A stretch of 64,000 bases of DNA. It comes from Niallia circulans NBRC 13626. Lineage in GTDB: Bacteria; Bacillota; Bacilli; Bacillales; Cytobacillaceae. The position numbers were made by a program, and so were the translations under genes. Below, piece after piece: positions 1 to 8,932 of this stretch. The notes under the pieces are model-generated. The model was given only the letters and a program-made list of their open reading frames with translations. It was not told the DNA's origin and made no database searches. Within the stretch, counting starts at the first letter, position 1. The number at the start of each line of letters is the position of its first letter. The stretch is taken from the NCBI RefSeq assembly GCF_001591585.1, contig NZ_BCVE01000004.1, positions 248,001 through 312,000 on the forward strand, in the 5' to 3' direction.

Positions 1-1598
1 TTTTCTATCATCAGCTCTCGGAGATTATCAAGAACTCTTAAATGGGAACTTGCAGAATACTCATTCCATGGATCTGAATGGATAAAAGCAACTTTCCTAT
101 TTTTAACTGCTGCTATACAATTCCATTCTATTGAGCATTTCAATTTGTCCCAAGCGTCAATTGTCTCCATATCCTGGCGAATATTAACAAATAAATAAGT
201 TGGATTTAAGCTTACTAAGTCAGAAAGTGTAATGGCTTCGCTTAATTGAATATCTTCTTCAGGCTGTGCTGACGTAAATCCTAAATCTTTATACACAAGC
301 TCAATAGCTGTTCTAGAACGATTGAGGACTATTGTATTTTTAAATAGGCTTACTACTAACACAGCTTCGTTCTGCAATGATTCCTTCAATAACTTTCTTG
401 TTTCCTTTACTTTATCTTCATATATTTTTAAAAAGTTTTCTGCGTCTGTTTCGCAATTAATATAGGTCGCTATTTCTAACAATTGGTTTTTCCAACTGCT
501 ATTTTTGAATGAATAATAATAGACTGGTGCAATTTTTTCGAGTTCCTGCTTCTCTTCAGCTGATATGTCATCCTTCGCGATTATTTTATCTAGTTTCACT
601 GCAGACAGTTTTTGTATGTTGTTTTCCCATTCTGAATGAATCTTGTAGGTATTTAAATGGATAAGAATATCATCTCGAAAATTCTGATAATAATAATTGG
701 TCCATTTAGGATGCAGTGGAGCTGCATAGGGAATTATCTGAAGTGCAAGTAAATGACCGGTAGTCGAAAAATCATAAGATGCAATCTTCACCTCTCGCTT
801 CTTCCTATAAATCGTTGGCGGTATTCCAACGATTTTTTTGAACACTCTACTTAAATAAAATTCATCCGCATAACCAACGCTTGCTGCAATTACTCGCAAG
901 CTATTCGATGTTTTGATTAGTAATTCTTTTGCCCCGCGTATACGGATTTCTGTTAAAAAATCCTGCACACCTATTCCATACTCTTTTTTAAAAAGCTGGG
1001 AGTAGTATTTAGGGCTTAGCCCCGCTCTTTTTGCTAATAAAGCGGTAGAAATCGCATCAGCATAATGCTTCTCCATATATCTTTTGGTCTCTTCTATCGC
1101 AATCATTGTATCTTTTGGAATTTTTTGCTGTTGATTGGTCACAAAATAATGAAAAATCATCGAACGTTTTGCCTTTTTTAGAAAATGATTATTTATTGAT
1201 TCATCTTGTTCTAATTTGAACAGGTCCTCCATTATAGGTTGAATTGTGTCAGCTGACTGAAAAACAAATGATTTCAAGATACTTTTCTCATTCTTTAGCA
1301 CTACTTTTGTATATGTATCCCTATTTATCGCTTTCGTTTGATACAATTGAAATGGCAGCAAATAATAATCTGCACTGCAAGTTTTTTTAAATTGAAGTTG
1401 ATAGGTGCTATCCGCTGGAATAAATAAAAGATCCCCTTTACTGAAGAGAAACTTATCGATATCAATCGATAGCATCCCTTCTCCCCTATTAATATAAATA
1501 AATAGATAACTAGTCGATAAAACTCGCTCTATCTTCTTGTCATATAATCGTTCTATACGGCCATAGTCTAATTCCATACTCTCCCAGTTATGAATCAT
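1..1598 (-). CDS. btr: AraC-family regulator with C-terminal siderophore-binding-like domain (Btr-like), partial
   Basis: The reading frame is open from an ATG at 1598 (Shine-Dalgarno AGAGGA about 8 nt upstream) down to base 1 with no stop, so only the last few codons are missing; about 532 codons are present. An N-terminal cupin-like part (about residues 1-120) is followed by two AraC-type helix-turn-helices (about 160-265; motifs ISTALLAKRAGLSPKYYSQL and VIAASVGYADEFYLSRVFKK). A C-terminal region (about 280-530) resembles periplasmic iron-siderophore binding proteins, with segments such as LSDLVSLNPTYLFVNIR and a YSASSHLR end. This architecture matches B. subtilis Btr, which senses bacillibactin inside the cell and activates its uptake genes. 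A Fur box lies just upstream and an esterase gene is divergent, which supports a role in iron acquisition. The siderophore sensed is inferred. Confidence 0.85.
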   Translation of the reverse strand, partial: MIHNWESMELDYGRIERLYDKKIERVLSTSYLFIYINRGEGMLSIDIDKFLFSKGDLLFIPADSTYQLQFKKTCSADYYLLPFQLYQTKAINRDTYTKVVLKNEKSILKSFVFQSADTIQPIMEDLFKLEQDESINNHFLKKAKRSMIFHYFVTNQQQKIPKDTMIAIEETKRYMEKHYADAISTALLAKRAGLSPKYYSQLFKKEYGIGVQDFLTEIRIRGAKELLIKTSNSLRVIAASVGYADEFYLSRVFKKIVGIPPTIYRKKREVKIASYDFSTTGHLLALQIIPYAAPLHPKWTNYYYQNFRDDILIHLNTYKIHSEWENNIQKLSAVKLDKIIAKDDISAEEKQELEKIAPVYYYSFKNSSWKNQLLEIATYINCETDAENFLKIYEDKVKETRKLLKESLQNEAVLVVSLFKNTIVLNRSRTAIELVYKDLGFTSAQPEEDIQLSEAITLSDLVSLNPTYLFVNIRQDMETIDAWDKLKCSIEWNCIAAVKNRKVAFIHSDPWNEYSASSHLRVLDNLRELMIE

Positions 1599-1660
1599 CT
1601 CATTTTCCTCTCTTGTTATTTTCTTTATTTATATGTACAATATATTCACCTAATTAATAT

Positions 1661-1675
1661 TGATAATCATTATCA
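1661..1675. promoter_or_regulatory. Fur box
   Basis: TGATAATCATTATCA is an exact match to the 7-1-7 inverted repeat that defines Bacillus Fur sites. It sits between the divergent regulator and esterase genes, so iron-bound Fur could repress both. Confidence 0.9.
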
Positions 1676-1722
1676 CTTATTTTACCAAATTATTGCATAG
1701 AAAGAAATAGGTGGCGATATTC

Positions 1723-2535
1723 TTGATGAAATGGAAAGAAAGCTTTTATATTCCCAATACAGAAATTTGGACATATTCTATTGATGAGACAAAAAAATAT
1801 AAACTCTTTGTCTATATCCCAAATATCCCCGTTCCTGAAGATGGATTTCCTGTCCTCTATCTTTTGGACGGCAACGCTAATTTTGGTAGTTATGTAGAAG
1901 CGGTACGCTTGCAGACTAGAACACGAGAAAAAACCGGATTACATCCTGCTGTTATCATTGGTATAGGCTATGAAACTACTGAACCTTATAGTGAGGAAAG
2001 ATATTTCGACTTTACTTTTCATGCAGACCAGACACAGCTTCCTAAAAATCCAACTGGCACACAATGGCCTCCTCTTGGCGGCGGCAGACAATTTCTTTCC
2101 TTTATCGAACAGAAATTAAAGCCATTAGTAGCGCAAAACATTCCAATAAACACAAAAAAGCAAATGATTGCTGGTCATTCACTCGGAGGTCTTTTTGTTC
2201 TTTATACACTCTTCACCGTCCCTTCTTCGTTTCAATATTATCTGGCAAGCAGCCCATCCATCCATTGGAACGAAGAGCAGCTATTAAAAGAGCTAGACTT
2301 CTTTCCCAAAAGGCTAAACAATCTAGACACAAATAAATTGCTGCTTACCGTTGGAGAAAAAGAGAAATCACATTTTACACAAATGCATCAAAAGGCAATT
2401 ACTCTCTCTGAGAAATTGCAGTATTATCATTCTCCTTCCTTCCAGCATATTTTTCATGAATTTAAAGAAGAAGATCATCTTACTGTATTACTGCCATTAA
2501 TCAATAAAACGATACGTTTTATAAATGATAAATGA
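1723..2535 (+). CDS. Alpha/beta-hydrolase, siderophore esterase family (BesA/YbbA/IroE-like)
   Basis: The protein is about 270 residues. It carries the nucleophile elbow GHSLGG, the family motif LLDGNANF near the N terminus, and a late histidine in EEDHLTVLLP that could complete a Ser-Asp-His triad. These are features of the esterase-D/COG2819 family, whose members BesA and IroE hydrolyse ferric trilactone siderophores to release iron in the cytoplasm. The start is uncertain. AGGTGG at 1709-1714 is 8 nt before TTG 1723 and 11 nt before ATG 1726; an upstream GTG at 1711 overlaps the Shine-Dalgarno site and is unlikely. The Fur box upstream supports iron control. The substrate is inferred from family and context. 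Confidence 0.8.
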   Translation: MMKWKESFYIPNTEIWTYSIDETKKYKLFVYIPNIPVPEDGFPVLYLLDGNANFGSYVEAVRLQTRTREKTGLHPAVIIGIGYETTEPYSEERYFDFTFHADQTQLPKNPTGTQWPPLGGGRQFLSFIEQKLKPLVAQNIPINTKKQMIAGHSLGGLFVLYTLFTVPSSFQYYLASSPSIHWNEEQLLKELDFFPKRLNNLDTNKLLLTVGEKEKSHFTQMHQKAITLSEKLQYYHSPSFQHIFHEFKEEDHLTVLLPLINKTIRFINDK

Positions 2536-2883
2536 ATTTTACTAAAAAAGGTTTTAAAGCAATCAGGTGGGCTAATCCCTTTTTTGGAGGTTAAATCGGA
2601 TAGAAGAGATGGAGGCGTGGTTATTATCAAAATAAAAATGAACTTAAATGCGGAAGAAGTGAATGTACAGAAGGTACAGACTTTATGGCCTTTAAAACAA
2701 ACAAAATGTCTATAAATAGCGCAAATAAAATTTATACCATTTTGTTTAAACTGCGGAGAAGTCAATTTAATCCGTTTTGATATCGCTATTTTTATAAAAA
2801 TAGCATACTAAGTTAAGGAAGTCTTCCCATAACCAAAAAATGGTACTAGCGTTTGCAAAATAATAGAATAGTTAAAGTTTACA
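2536..2883. other. Intergenic stretch without a supported gene
   Basis: The stretch holds only short open frames without convincing start signals, for example a 25-codon frame from the ATG near 2638. No terminator for the esterase gene is evident. Nothing else was recognised. Confidence 0.5.
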
Positions 2884-2940
2884 GCAAAAAAACACCCGAG
2901 GCTTGCCATATAAAACGAATGCGGCAAATCTCGGGTGTTC
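2884..2940 (-). terminator. Intrinsic terminator of the bmrCD operon
   Basis: Arms AACACCCGAG (2891-2900) and CTCGGGTGTT (2930-2939) pair perfectly, with a further inner stem. On the minus strand the hairpin is followed by seven T residues. It lies 28 bases after the bmrD stop. Confidence 0.9.
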
Positions 2941-2967
2941 CTATTTCTCCACAATAATTAACTTTTC

Positions 2968-4980
2968 CTAACTTACTAAACTTGCCCCTTGCTGCAACTG
3001 ATACATCTGATAATACTTGCCCTTTCTTGCCATTAATTCGTCATGGTTCCCTTTTTCTACTATCTCCCCATGATCAAGGACAAGTATTTGATCCGCATTG
3101 CGAATCGTTGATAAACGATGGGCTATAATAAAAGTCGTTCTGCCTTCTTTTAGGACTTCCATTGCATGTTGAATTATTTGTTCTGTTTCTGTATCAATAC
3201 TGCTTGTTGCTTCATCTAGAATTAGGATTGCTGGATCAAAGGCCAGAGCTCTTGCAAAGGAAATGAGCTGTCTTTGTCCGCTGGATAAAGTACTTCCCTT
3301 TTCTATCACAGGCTCATCATATCCTTTTTCTAAATGCTTTAATACTCTATCTGCCCCAACATCCTTCAATGCTTTCTCCACAGCTTCTCGTGAAATAGAA
3401 GGATCGTTTAAGGTTACATTGGACGCGATAGTTCCTGTAAATAGAAAAGGATCTTGGAGAACAATTCCCATATATTTACGAAGATCTTGCTTTGAAAATG
3501 ACATAATATCTTTTCCATCTATCTTAATCTTTCCTGATTGAATATCATAAAAACGGAATAAAAGATTCATAATCGAGCTTTTTCCAGATCCCGTATGACC
3601 AACCAATGCAACTGTTTCACCTTGTTTTGCTTTAAAGGAAATATTCTTTAACACATAGTCGTTATCTTTATAGGCAAAGTTAACTTGATCAAAGGTGACA
3701 TTTCCTTTATATCTTTCTAATGTAACATCTTTCACATCTATTCCATCTTCATCCAATAATTCAAATACTCGTTCCCCTGCAACAAGTGCTTGTTCTAAAT
3801 TGGCCAATTGATTGACAATACCTTGTACTGGCTGGAATAGTCGGTTTATATAATCAACAAAGGCATAGAGCATTCCAAGAGAAAGTGCTGTAGCTGCTGA
3901 TAAAGACTGACCAGCAACATACCAGATGAAAACAACAAATACGATGTTTCTTAACACGTTCACTAAGTTATGGGAAGTAAGACTGTTTAACCGAAGCATC
4001 TTATTTTGATAGCGAAAATGCTCGTTATTTAAATTCTCAAATTCTTTTCTCGTTTGTTTTTCTTTGCTAAACGCCTGAATGATATGCATCCCTTGAATAG
4101 ATTCATTAACCATTCCATTAATATCACTAATTTTCGCTCGAATAACATGATTGTATCGGGAAGCAAATTTGCGATATCCGATCATCCATATATATAAAAT
4201 CGGCAGTAAAATTAAACATATTGCCGCAAGTGGTGGATTTAAGATAAATAAGGCAATATAGATTCCAATAATATTAATTCCACTAGAGAAGAAGTTGGAT
4301 AGGACTGTTACATATAGTTCCCTAATTGCTTCTGTATCGTTTGTTACTCTAGCAACTACTTTACCTGCAGGAAGATTATCGAAATATTTGATAGGCAACC
4401 GCTGAATTTGGGCAAATACATCTTCGCGCATTTTCTGAATAATTCGGTTGGCTGACTTTTGTAATAAATAGTGCTGGCCATATTGGAAAATGGCAGAAAT
4501 AATGACTAATCCAAAATAAAAAGATAACAGCTTTAAAATAGGCGTAATCTCGGGTTTATAGAAATCAAATACTTCCGCATTTGATAACAGCGTGGCAGGA
4601 TATGTTTCTACGTCTGTCCCTTTTCTTATAGTCAATGTTCCGTCATGAAACTCGCGACTTCCATCAAATGAAATCTTCCCTTCCACAAAAAGAAATTGTC
4701 TTCCCACTTGGAGGATTCTTACTTCTGCAAGCTTTTCTTCATCGGAATCAAGATACGCTGCTTTTTTGTAGAAATTCCCCTTATATTTTACTGCCTCTTT
4801 TGTTGGTTCTGTTTGATACCATTGTGATTCAATCCCCGTTATATGATCATCAATTACCTTTTTAGCAACAAATGGACCAGCCAGATCGGCGATAACAGCA
4901 ATTGTCAGCATGATTAACGCAGCAATAATAATACCTTTGAATTTTAATGCATATTGAAATAATCGTTTACCAGTAGTCAT
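2968..4980 (-). CDS. bmrD: Heterodimeric ABC multidrug exporter subunit BmrD (YheH-like)
   Basis: At 670 residues it matches BmrD/YheH in size. It has a six-helix transmembrane domain, with an unusually long extracytoplasmic segment after the first helix (about residues 45-140), and a C-terminal ATPase domain. Walker A is GHTGSGKSS, the signature is the variant LSSGQRQ, and Walker B is ILILDEATSS with the catalytic Glu intact. In known BmrC/BmrD pairs the BmrD Glu serves the only fully active ATP site, with the partner supplying a canonical LSGGQ, as seen here. The gene overlaps bmrC by 4 bp, implying coupled translation. The complex exports drugs across the cytoplasmic membrane. Confidence 0.93.
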   Translation of the reverse strand: MTTGKRLFQYALKFKGIIIAALIMLTIAVIADLAGPFVAKKVIDDHITGIESQWYQTEPTKEAVKYKGNFYKKAAYLDSDEEKLAEVRILQVGRQFLFVEGKISFDGSREFHDGTLTIRKGTDVETYPATLLSNAEVFDFYKPEITPILKLLSFYFGLVIISAIFQYGQHYLLQKSANRIIQKMREDVFAQIQRLPIKYFDNLPAGKVVARVTNDTEAIRELYVTVLSNFFSSGINIIGIYIALFILNPPLAAICLILLPILYIWMIGYRKFASRYNHVIRAKISDINGMVNESIQGMHIIQAFSKEKQTRKEFENLNNEHFRYQNKMLRLNSLTSHNLVNVLRNIVFVVFIWYVAGQSLSAATALSLGMLYAFVDYINRLFQPVQGIVNQLANLEQALVAGERVFELLDEDGIDVKDVTLERYKGNVTFDQVNFAYKDNDYVLKNISFKAKQGETVALVGHTGSGKSSIMNLLFRFYDIQSGKIKIDGKDIMSFSKQDLRKYMGIVLQDPFLFTGTIASNVTLNDPSISREAVEKALKDVGADRVLKHLEKGYDEPVIEKGSTLSSGQRQLISFARALAFDPAILILDEATSSIDTETEQIIQHAMEVLKEGRTTFIIAHRLSTIRNADQILVLDHGEIVEKGNHDELMARKGKYYQMYQLQQGASLVS

Positions 4981-6737
4981 GCTTTCACCTCCGCTTCATC
5001 TGCCTCCACTTTTGTCTGTTGCGTTATATATTGTTCCTTATACCAGCCATTTTGTTTCATTAACTCCTCATGTGTTCCATGTTCTGCAATATGGCCATCT
5101 TCCATCACAATAATATGATCGGCATGCTGAACAGCAGTCATTCGATGAGTCGAAATAATCGTTGTTTTTGCTTGTCGTTCTTTCTTTATATTCGTGATAA
5201 TTTTTTGTTCTGTTTTTGCATCTACCGCTGATAAAGAATCATCTAGAATGAGAATTTCTGGTTTACGGATAAGTGCTCTCGCAATCGATATCCGCTGCTT
5301 TTGTCCCCCAGACAAAGCTACTCCTTTTTCCCCTACAAGTGTTTCTAACCCCTCTGGAAGCATTTCGATATCCTGGTCAAAAGAGGCAAGACGAATTGCT
5401 TCTTCTAATTCTCCTTCAGCAGCACCTTCTTTTCCAAATAAGATATTTTCTCTCACTGTTTTTGAAAAAAGGACATGATCTTGGGGAACATAGCCAATCC
5501 AGCCTCTTAATGTATGCAAATCAATGGAATCAATGCTATTCCCATTAATCACCAGCTTCCCTTCCCCTTTCGGATATTCTCGAAGCAGCTGTTTAATTAT
5601 CGTTGTCTTTCCACTACCTGTTTTCCCAACAATCCCAACTGTTTCTCCTCTTCTAATGGTCAAATAGATGTCACGAAGATTCTCTTGTTTAGACGATGGA
5701 TATTGAAATTGCACATCTTTGAACTGAATAATTTCAGGAACTTCTTCTGTCTTTCCATTCTCCGGATTACTTACATCCGCCTTGTAACTCAATGTTTCCT
5801 GGACCCGATCTAAAGAAGCGTTGCCTCGCTGCATAATATTCATTAATTCACCAACAGCGAACATTGGCCAAACAATCATTCCTAAATAAACATTGAATGT
5901 AACAAGCTGCCCAATTGTCAACTGCTGTTGAAACACTAAGTAAGCACCATATCCAAGTCCAATTAGATAGCTTAAACCAACAAGAATTCGAACAGTTGGA
6001 TCAAATAAAGAATCTATTTTAGCCACATGTAAATTCTTCTTATAGACATCTTCTGTGAAATGATGGAATTGTTTTTGTTCTTCTTTTTCCAAAACATAAG
6101 CACGGATTACTCGGACTCCTGAAATAGACTGAAGAACACTATCATTCATATCACCAAATGCATCCTGTGCTTCCATAAAGCGTTTATGGATTCTCTCCCC
6201 ATATATTTGCATGATAATGGCCATAATAGGCAGTGGAAGAATTGCTGCCAATGTTAATTTCCAGCTTACGGTAATCACCATTGTAATTAAAATCGTCAGC
6301 ATAAAAATCGTAGAATCAACCAATGTCAAAATTCCAAATCCTGCTGTAACGGAAACAGCCTTTAAATCATTGGTTGCTCTGGCCATTAGATCGCCTGTTT
6401 TATTTTTTTCAAAAAAAGTTGGCGTCATCTTAAATAGATGATTCATAAATTTACTTCTTAACTTCAATTCTAAAATATTGGCTCCACCAAATAGCTTATA
6501 CATCCAAAAATAAGTGATAATATACGTACTTATGGTGATCCCTGCCACCCCAAGTATATAGACCAATGTCTTATTGCTCGTTAATGATCCAATCGTTAGT
6601 TCATCAATAAACATGCCGAGGATTCTGGGCGGTAACACTTCTATAAACCCTACAAAAATTAAAAGAATAATAGCTATTGTATAACTCTTCCAATGTTCTT
6701 TAAAAAACCATTTTAATTTAAAAAATATCGAAAACAT
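4977..6737 (-). CDS. bmrC: Heterodimeric ABC multidrug exporter subunit BmrC (YheI-like)
   Basis: At 586 residues it has the size of BmrC/YheI. Six transmembrane helices precede an ATPase domain with Walker A GKTGSGKTT, canonical signature LSGGQKQR and Walker B ILILDDSLSAVD. The catalytic Glu is replaced by Asp, the known degenerate site of BmrC that is complemented by BmrD. The gene order bmrC-bmrD and the 4-bp overlap are as in B. subtilis. The ATG at 6737 is preceded by AGGGG about 8 nt upstream. The upstream leader carries a promoter, a small open frame and an intrinsic terminator (separate entries), consistent with ribosome-dependent attenuation known for bmrBCD. Confidence 0.93.
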   Translation of the reverse strand: MFSIFFKLKWFFKEHWKSYTIAIILLIFVGFIEVLPPRILGMFIDELTIGSLTSNKTLVYILGVAGITISTYIITYFWMYKLFGGANILELKLRSKFMNHLFKMTPTFFEKNKTGDLMARATNDLKAVSVTAGFGILTLVDSTIFMLTILITMVITVSWKLTLAAILPLPIMAIIMQIYGERIHKRFMEAQDAFGDMNDSVLQSISGVRVIRAYVLEKEEQKQFHHFTEDVYKKNLHVAKIDSLFDPTVRILVGLSYLIGLGYGAYLVFQQQLTIGQLVTFNVYLGMIVWPMFAVGELMNIMQRGNASLDRVQETLSYKADVSNPENGKTEEVPEIIQFKDVQFQYPSSKQENLRDIYLTIRRGETVGIVGKTGSGKTTIIKQLLREYPKGEGKLVINGNSIDSIDLHTLRGWIGYVPQDHVLFSKTVRENILFGKEGAAEGELEEAIRLASFDQDIEMLPEGLETLVGEKGVALSGGQKQRISIARALIRKPEILILDDSLSAVDAKTEQKIITNIKKERQAKTTIISTHRMTAVQHADHIIVMEDGHIAEHGTHEELMKQNGWYKEQYITQQTKVEADEAEVKA

Positions 6738-6768
6738 TCACTCATCCCCTGTCTCTCTTCATCTGCAA

Positions 6769-6825
6769 CTAGCCACTTTCTAAATCCTTTAATGCCTTTC
6801 TTGCTTCTTTGATCATAACAATCAT
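6769..6825 (-). CDS. Small ORF between attenuator and bmrC
   Basis: An 18-codon frame (MIVMIKEARKALKDLESG) starts at an ATG preceded by a strong GGAGGAGAAGG site and ends 31 nt before bmrC. It lies downstream of the leader terminator and would be translated only in read-through transcripts. It might serve translational coupling to bmrC, or be the counterpart of the small gene that precedes bmrC in B. subtilis. I cannot tell which. Confidence 0.4.
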   Translation of the reverse strand: MIVMIKEARKALKDLESG

Positions 6826-6887
6826 TACCTTCTCCTCCTTTATTTTTTGAAAACAAATGTTGATCACCCAATTAAGAATTTTTCCAC

Positions 6888-6926
6888 AAAAAAGAGACAG
6901 ACCGCAACCATGCGATCTATCTCTTT
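6888..6926 (-). terminator. Leader terminator (attenuator) upstream of bmrC
   Basis: On the minus strand AGAGATAGATCGCA pairs with TGCGGTCTGTCTCT (two G-U pairs) around a 3-nt loop and is followed by six T residues. It lies between the leader peptide and bmrC, so it would end transcription before the exporter genes unless disrupted. Confidence 0.85.
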
Positions 6927-6977
6927 TATGACAGAAAACTACACAGGCTACCTATATGGCAACCATCTACATCCGCA

Positions 6978-7055
6978 CTAAAATGATCGAAAAGAAAGCA
7001 GAAGGTTACCGACATATGAAGTTATAAATACATCATGTCTATTTAGTCTTCTCAT
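6978..7055 (-). CDS. Leader peptide of the bmrCD operon
   Basis: A 25-codon frame starts at an ATG 8 nt after AAAGGAGG and ends with TAG, all between the promoter and the attenuator. The peptide begins MRRLNRHDVF and ends LLLSFRSF. Complementary segments flank its start and middle: GTTACCGA at the start region can pair with TCGGTAAC inside the frame, so ribosome position would alter RNA folding. The peptide differs in length from the 54-residue BmrB of B. subtilis, so equivalence is by position, not by sequence. Confidence 0.7.
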   Translation of the reverse strand: MRRLNRHDVFITSYVGNLLLSFRSF

Positions 7056-7098
7056 CGGTAACTCCTCCTTTCTCTACATTTATTTTCCAATATAATTG

Positions 7099-7127
7099 AG
7101 ATTAACATGTAGATTTTATAATGTCAA
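7099..7127 (-). promoter_or_regulatory. Sigma-A promoter of the bmrCD leader
   Basis: TTGACA and TAATCT are separated by 17 bases, reading on the minus strand, about 40 bases before the leader peptide start. Confidence 0.75.
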
Positions 7128-7155
7128 TTGCCATTATTCCGAAAATTAAAGATTT

Positions 7156-8445
7156 TTAATAATTTAATTGAACTTCTTCTTTTCCAGCTATTGCGTCTTT
7201 TGCCTCCTTTTCTTTTGCCAATTTAGGTAATACTAGGCTGTAATAAAAACCGACTAAAAGGAAGCAAGCACCGACAAACCAGTATATTATTTCAATAGAA
7301 AACCATTTAGGATAACCAATAGAGATAAGTCCTAATGTAATAGACTGTGACAGCATCATTAACGGGGTTATCCACCCTTGAACTCTTCCCATCATCTTCG
7401 GCTCAATAATCGTCGGCATCCAGCCTCCTATTGCAATATTAATCAGCGGAAGCCCCAGTGCTAAGAAGAAACAGATGGTTAAGAAGACTAAGATATTCGG
7501 TGAATAAGATGCCAAAATAGTCATTATGGCAATATAAAATGCGCCAGTGATAATCAACTTATACAATTTAACCTTCTGTGCAAGAAGAGAGGAAAGGAAA
7601 CTTCCAATCATAACCCCTGCTCCAAAGACAATTCCAAAATAAATCGATACTTGTTCGTAATTATCAGGTGCTAGTTTATATTTCAAAATAAAGACCTGCA
7701 TGACGCTAAATCCACCATTGACCACTCCAAAGGCAATAAATCCGTATATTAATGCCATCAATAACTTATTGGTCAATATATATTTTAAGCCAATCATAAA
7801 GTCACTCCATATAAAGCGAATATTTAATTCCTTTAAAGTATGACTGCCATTAGGTTTTCGAACAGTTTCATCCAGCTTCATTGATTTAATAAGCAATCCG
7901 CTAATAGTTAAGGTTGCTACATCCACTAAGATTGCGCCATAAATGCCTAGTGTCCAATAAACAAATATTCCAATCGCATTACCAAATAACATAAAGATAC
8001 TATTCACTAATTGATTTAATCCTGCTGCGGTTGTAAAATCATCTTTTTTTAATACGCCTTGCAGAATACCTTGTTCCGCTGGGAAAAAGAATTTTTGAAC
8101 GGCACTTCTTAAAAACAACATCATAAAAATAAGTGGCATCCAGCCAATAAGAACTGCCCCCAACACAAATAGTGACAATACAGCTGCAATCATCTCACAA
8201 TAATAGGCAATCTTTTGGCGGTCCATCCGATCTGCTACAACTCCGACTAAAAAAAACACCGCTAAAGTTGGCAAAGAAAACATTAATTCAGTCACTGTTG
8301 CATAAGCAGGCTGCTCAGAGAAACGATCGAGAATATAAAACATAAAAGCCGTTAAACCAATAACACTGCCCATTTGGGAAGTGACATTGGCAATAAAGAG
8401 TCTAGTAAAGCTCGTATTTTTGAATATTTCTGCAAATTTCTTCAT
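7156..8445 (-). CDS. MFS transporter, MefA/transmembrane-effector type
   Basis: This 429-residue membrane protein has about 12 hydrophobic segments and the MFS motif GVVADRMDRQK between helices 2 and 3. Its N terminus, NTSFTRLFIANVTSQMGS, is typical of the MFS_3/macrolide-efflux-like group. The gene lies upstream of the bmrCD leader on the same strand but is separated by that operon's own promoter. A GGATGAGGGA site precedes the ATG. It probably exports a drug or other small molecule; the substrate is unknown. Confidence 0.8.
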   Translation of the reverse strand: MKKFAEIFKNTSFTRLFIANVTSQMGSVIGLTAFMFYILDRFSEQPAYATVTELMFSLPTLAVFFLVGVVADRMDRQKIAYYCEMIAAVLSLFVLGAVLIGWMPLIFMMLFLRSAVQKFFFPAEQGILQGVLKKDDFTTAAGLNQLVNSIFMLFGNAIGIFVYWTLGIYGAILVDVATLTISGLLIKSMKLDETVRKPNGSHTLKELNIRFIWSDFMIGLKYILTNKLLMALIYGFIAFGVVNGGFSVMQVFILKYKLAPDNYEQVSIYFGIVFGAGVMIGSFLSSLLAQKVKLYKLIITGAFYIAIMTILASYSPNILVFLTICFFLALGLPLINIAIGGWMPTIIEPKMMGRVQGWITPLMMLSQSITLGLISIGYPKWFSIEIIYWFVGACFLLVGFYYSLVLPKLAKEKEAKDAIAGKEEVQLNY

Positions 8446-8852
8446 CTATTATCCCTCATCCTTTAGTTGATGAGTTCATTTTAGCTTTCTTCCTTTGGAA
8501 TAAGAACATTCATCCGATGGTTTCTTCGTCGGTCTACAGACGGAAAGAAATTCCATTATAAAGGCTGATGCCCCTCCATTTCAGTAAGGAAGTGGGGGTT
8601 CTCTTCCGATGAAAAATAGAGATTGCTCTGTTGTTACTTATTAACTATATCAGCAGGATGGGAGGCTCTTTGCTCTCACTGTTCTCTTCTTTCTTTGTTC
8701 TGCTTTCTTTCGGTACAGTGACCCGTCCTCTTTTCCCTTTTCCCTTGACTTCTCTTCCTCTCAGGCACAAAGAACGCTTCTGTCCCCTTAGCAAGTAGCA
8801 AGCAAAACTTGCACGGACATGCACGGACATATACCTTTTCTCCAAAACAAAT
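8446..8852. other. Intergenic stretch with short repeats
   Basis: No convincing gene. A 66-codon minus-strand frame (8645-8845) is low-complexity, rich in Lys/Arg/Glu, and lacks a ribosome site. A 10-bp unit GCACGGACAT is duplicated in tandem at 8811-8830, and weak hairpins occur around 8510-8600. Confidence 0.4.
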
Positions 8853-8913
8853 AGGCTGTCCCTAAATTAATCTTGAATTGGTCAGTCATTCAAGATTAAT
8901 TTAAAAACAGCCT
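8853..8913. repeat. Long imperfect palindrome, possible terminator
   Basis: A perfect 15-bp inverted repeat (AAATTAATCTTGAAT at 8864-8878 with its complement at 8888-8902) is enclosed by AGGCTGT (8853-8859) and ACAGCCT (8907-8913). It lies 20 bases after the XRE gene stop and could terminate it, but there is no long T tract. It resembles the AGGCTGTCCC-type hairpins scattered in Firmicute genomes. Confidence 0.6.
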
Positions 8914-8932
8914 ATATCTTATTTCACGGTGC

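Noticed and set aside
8645-8845. 66-codon minus-strand frame as a gene
   Set aside because: Low-complexity charged sequence, no ribosome site, overlaps a tandem repeat.
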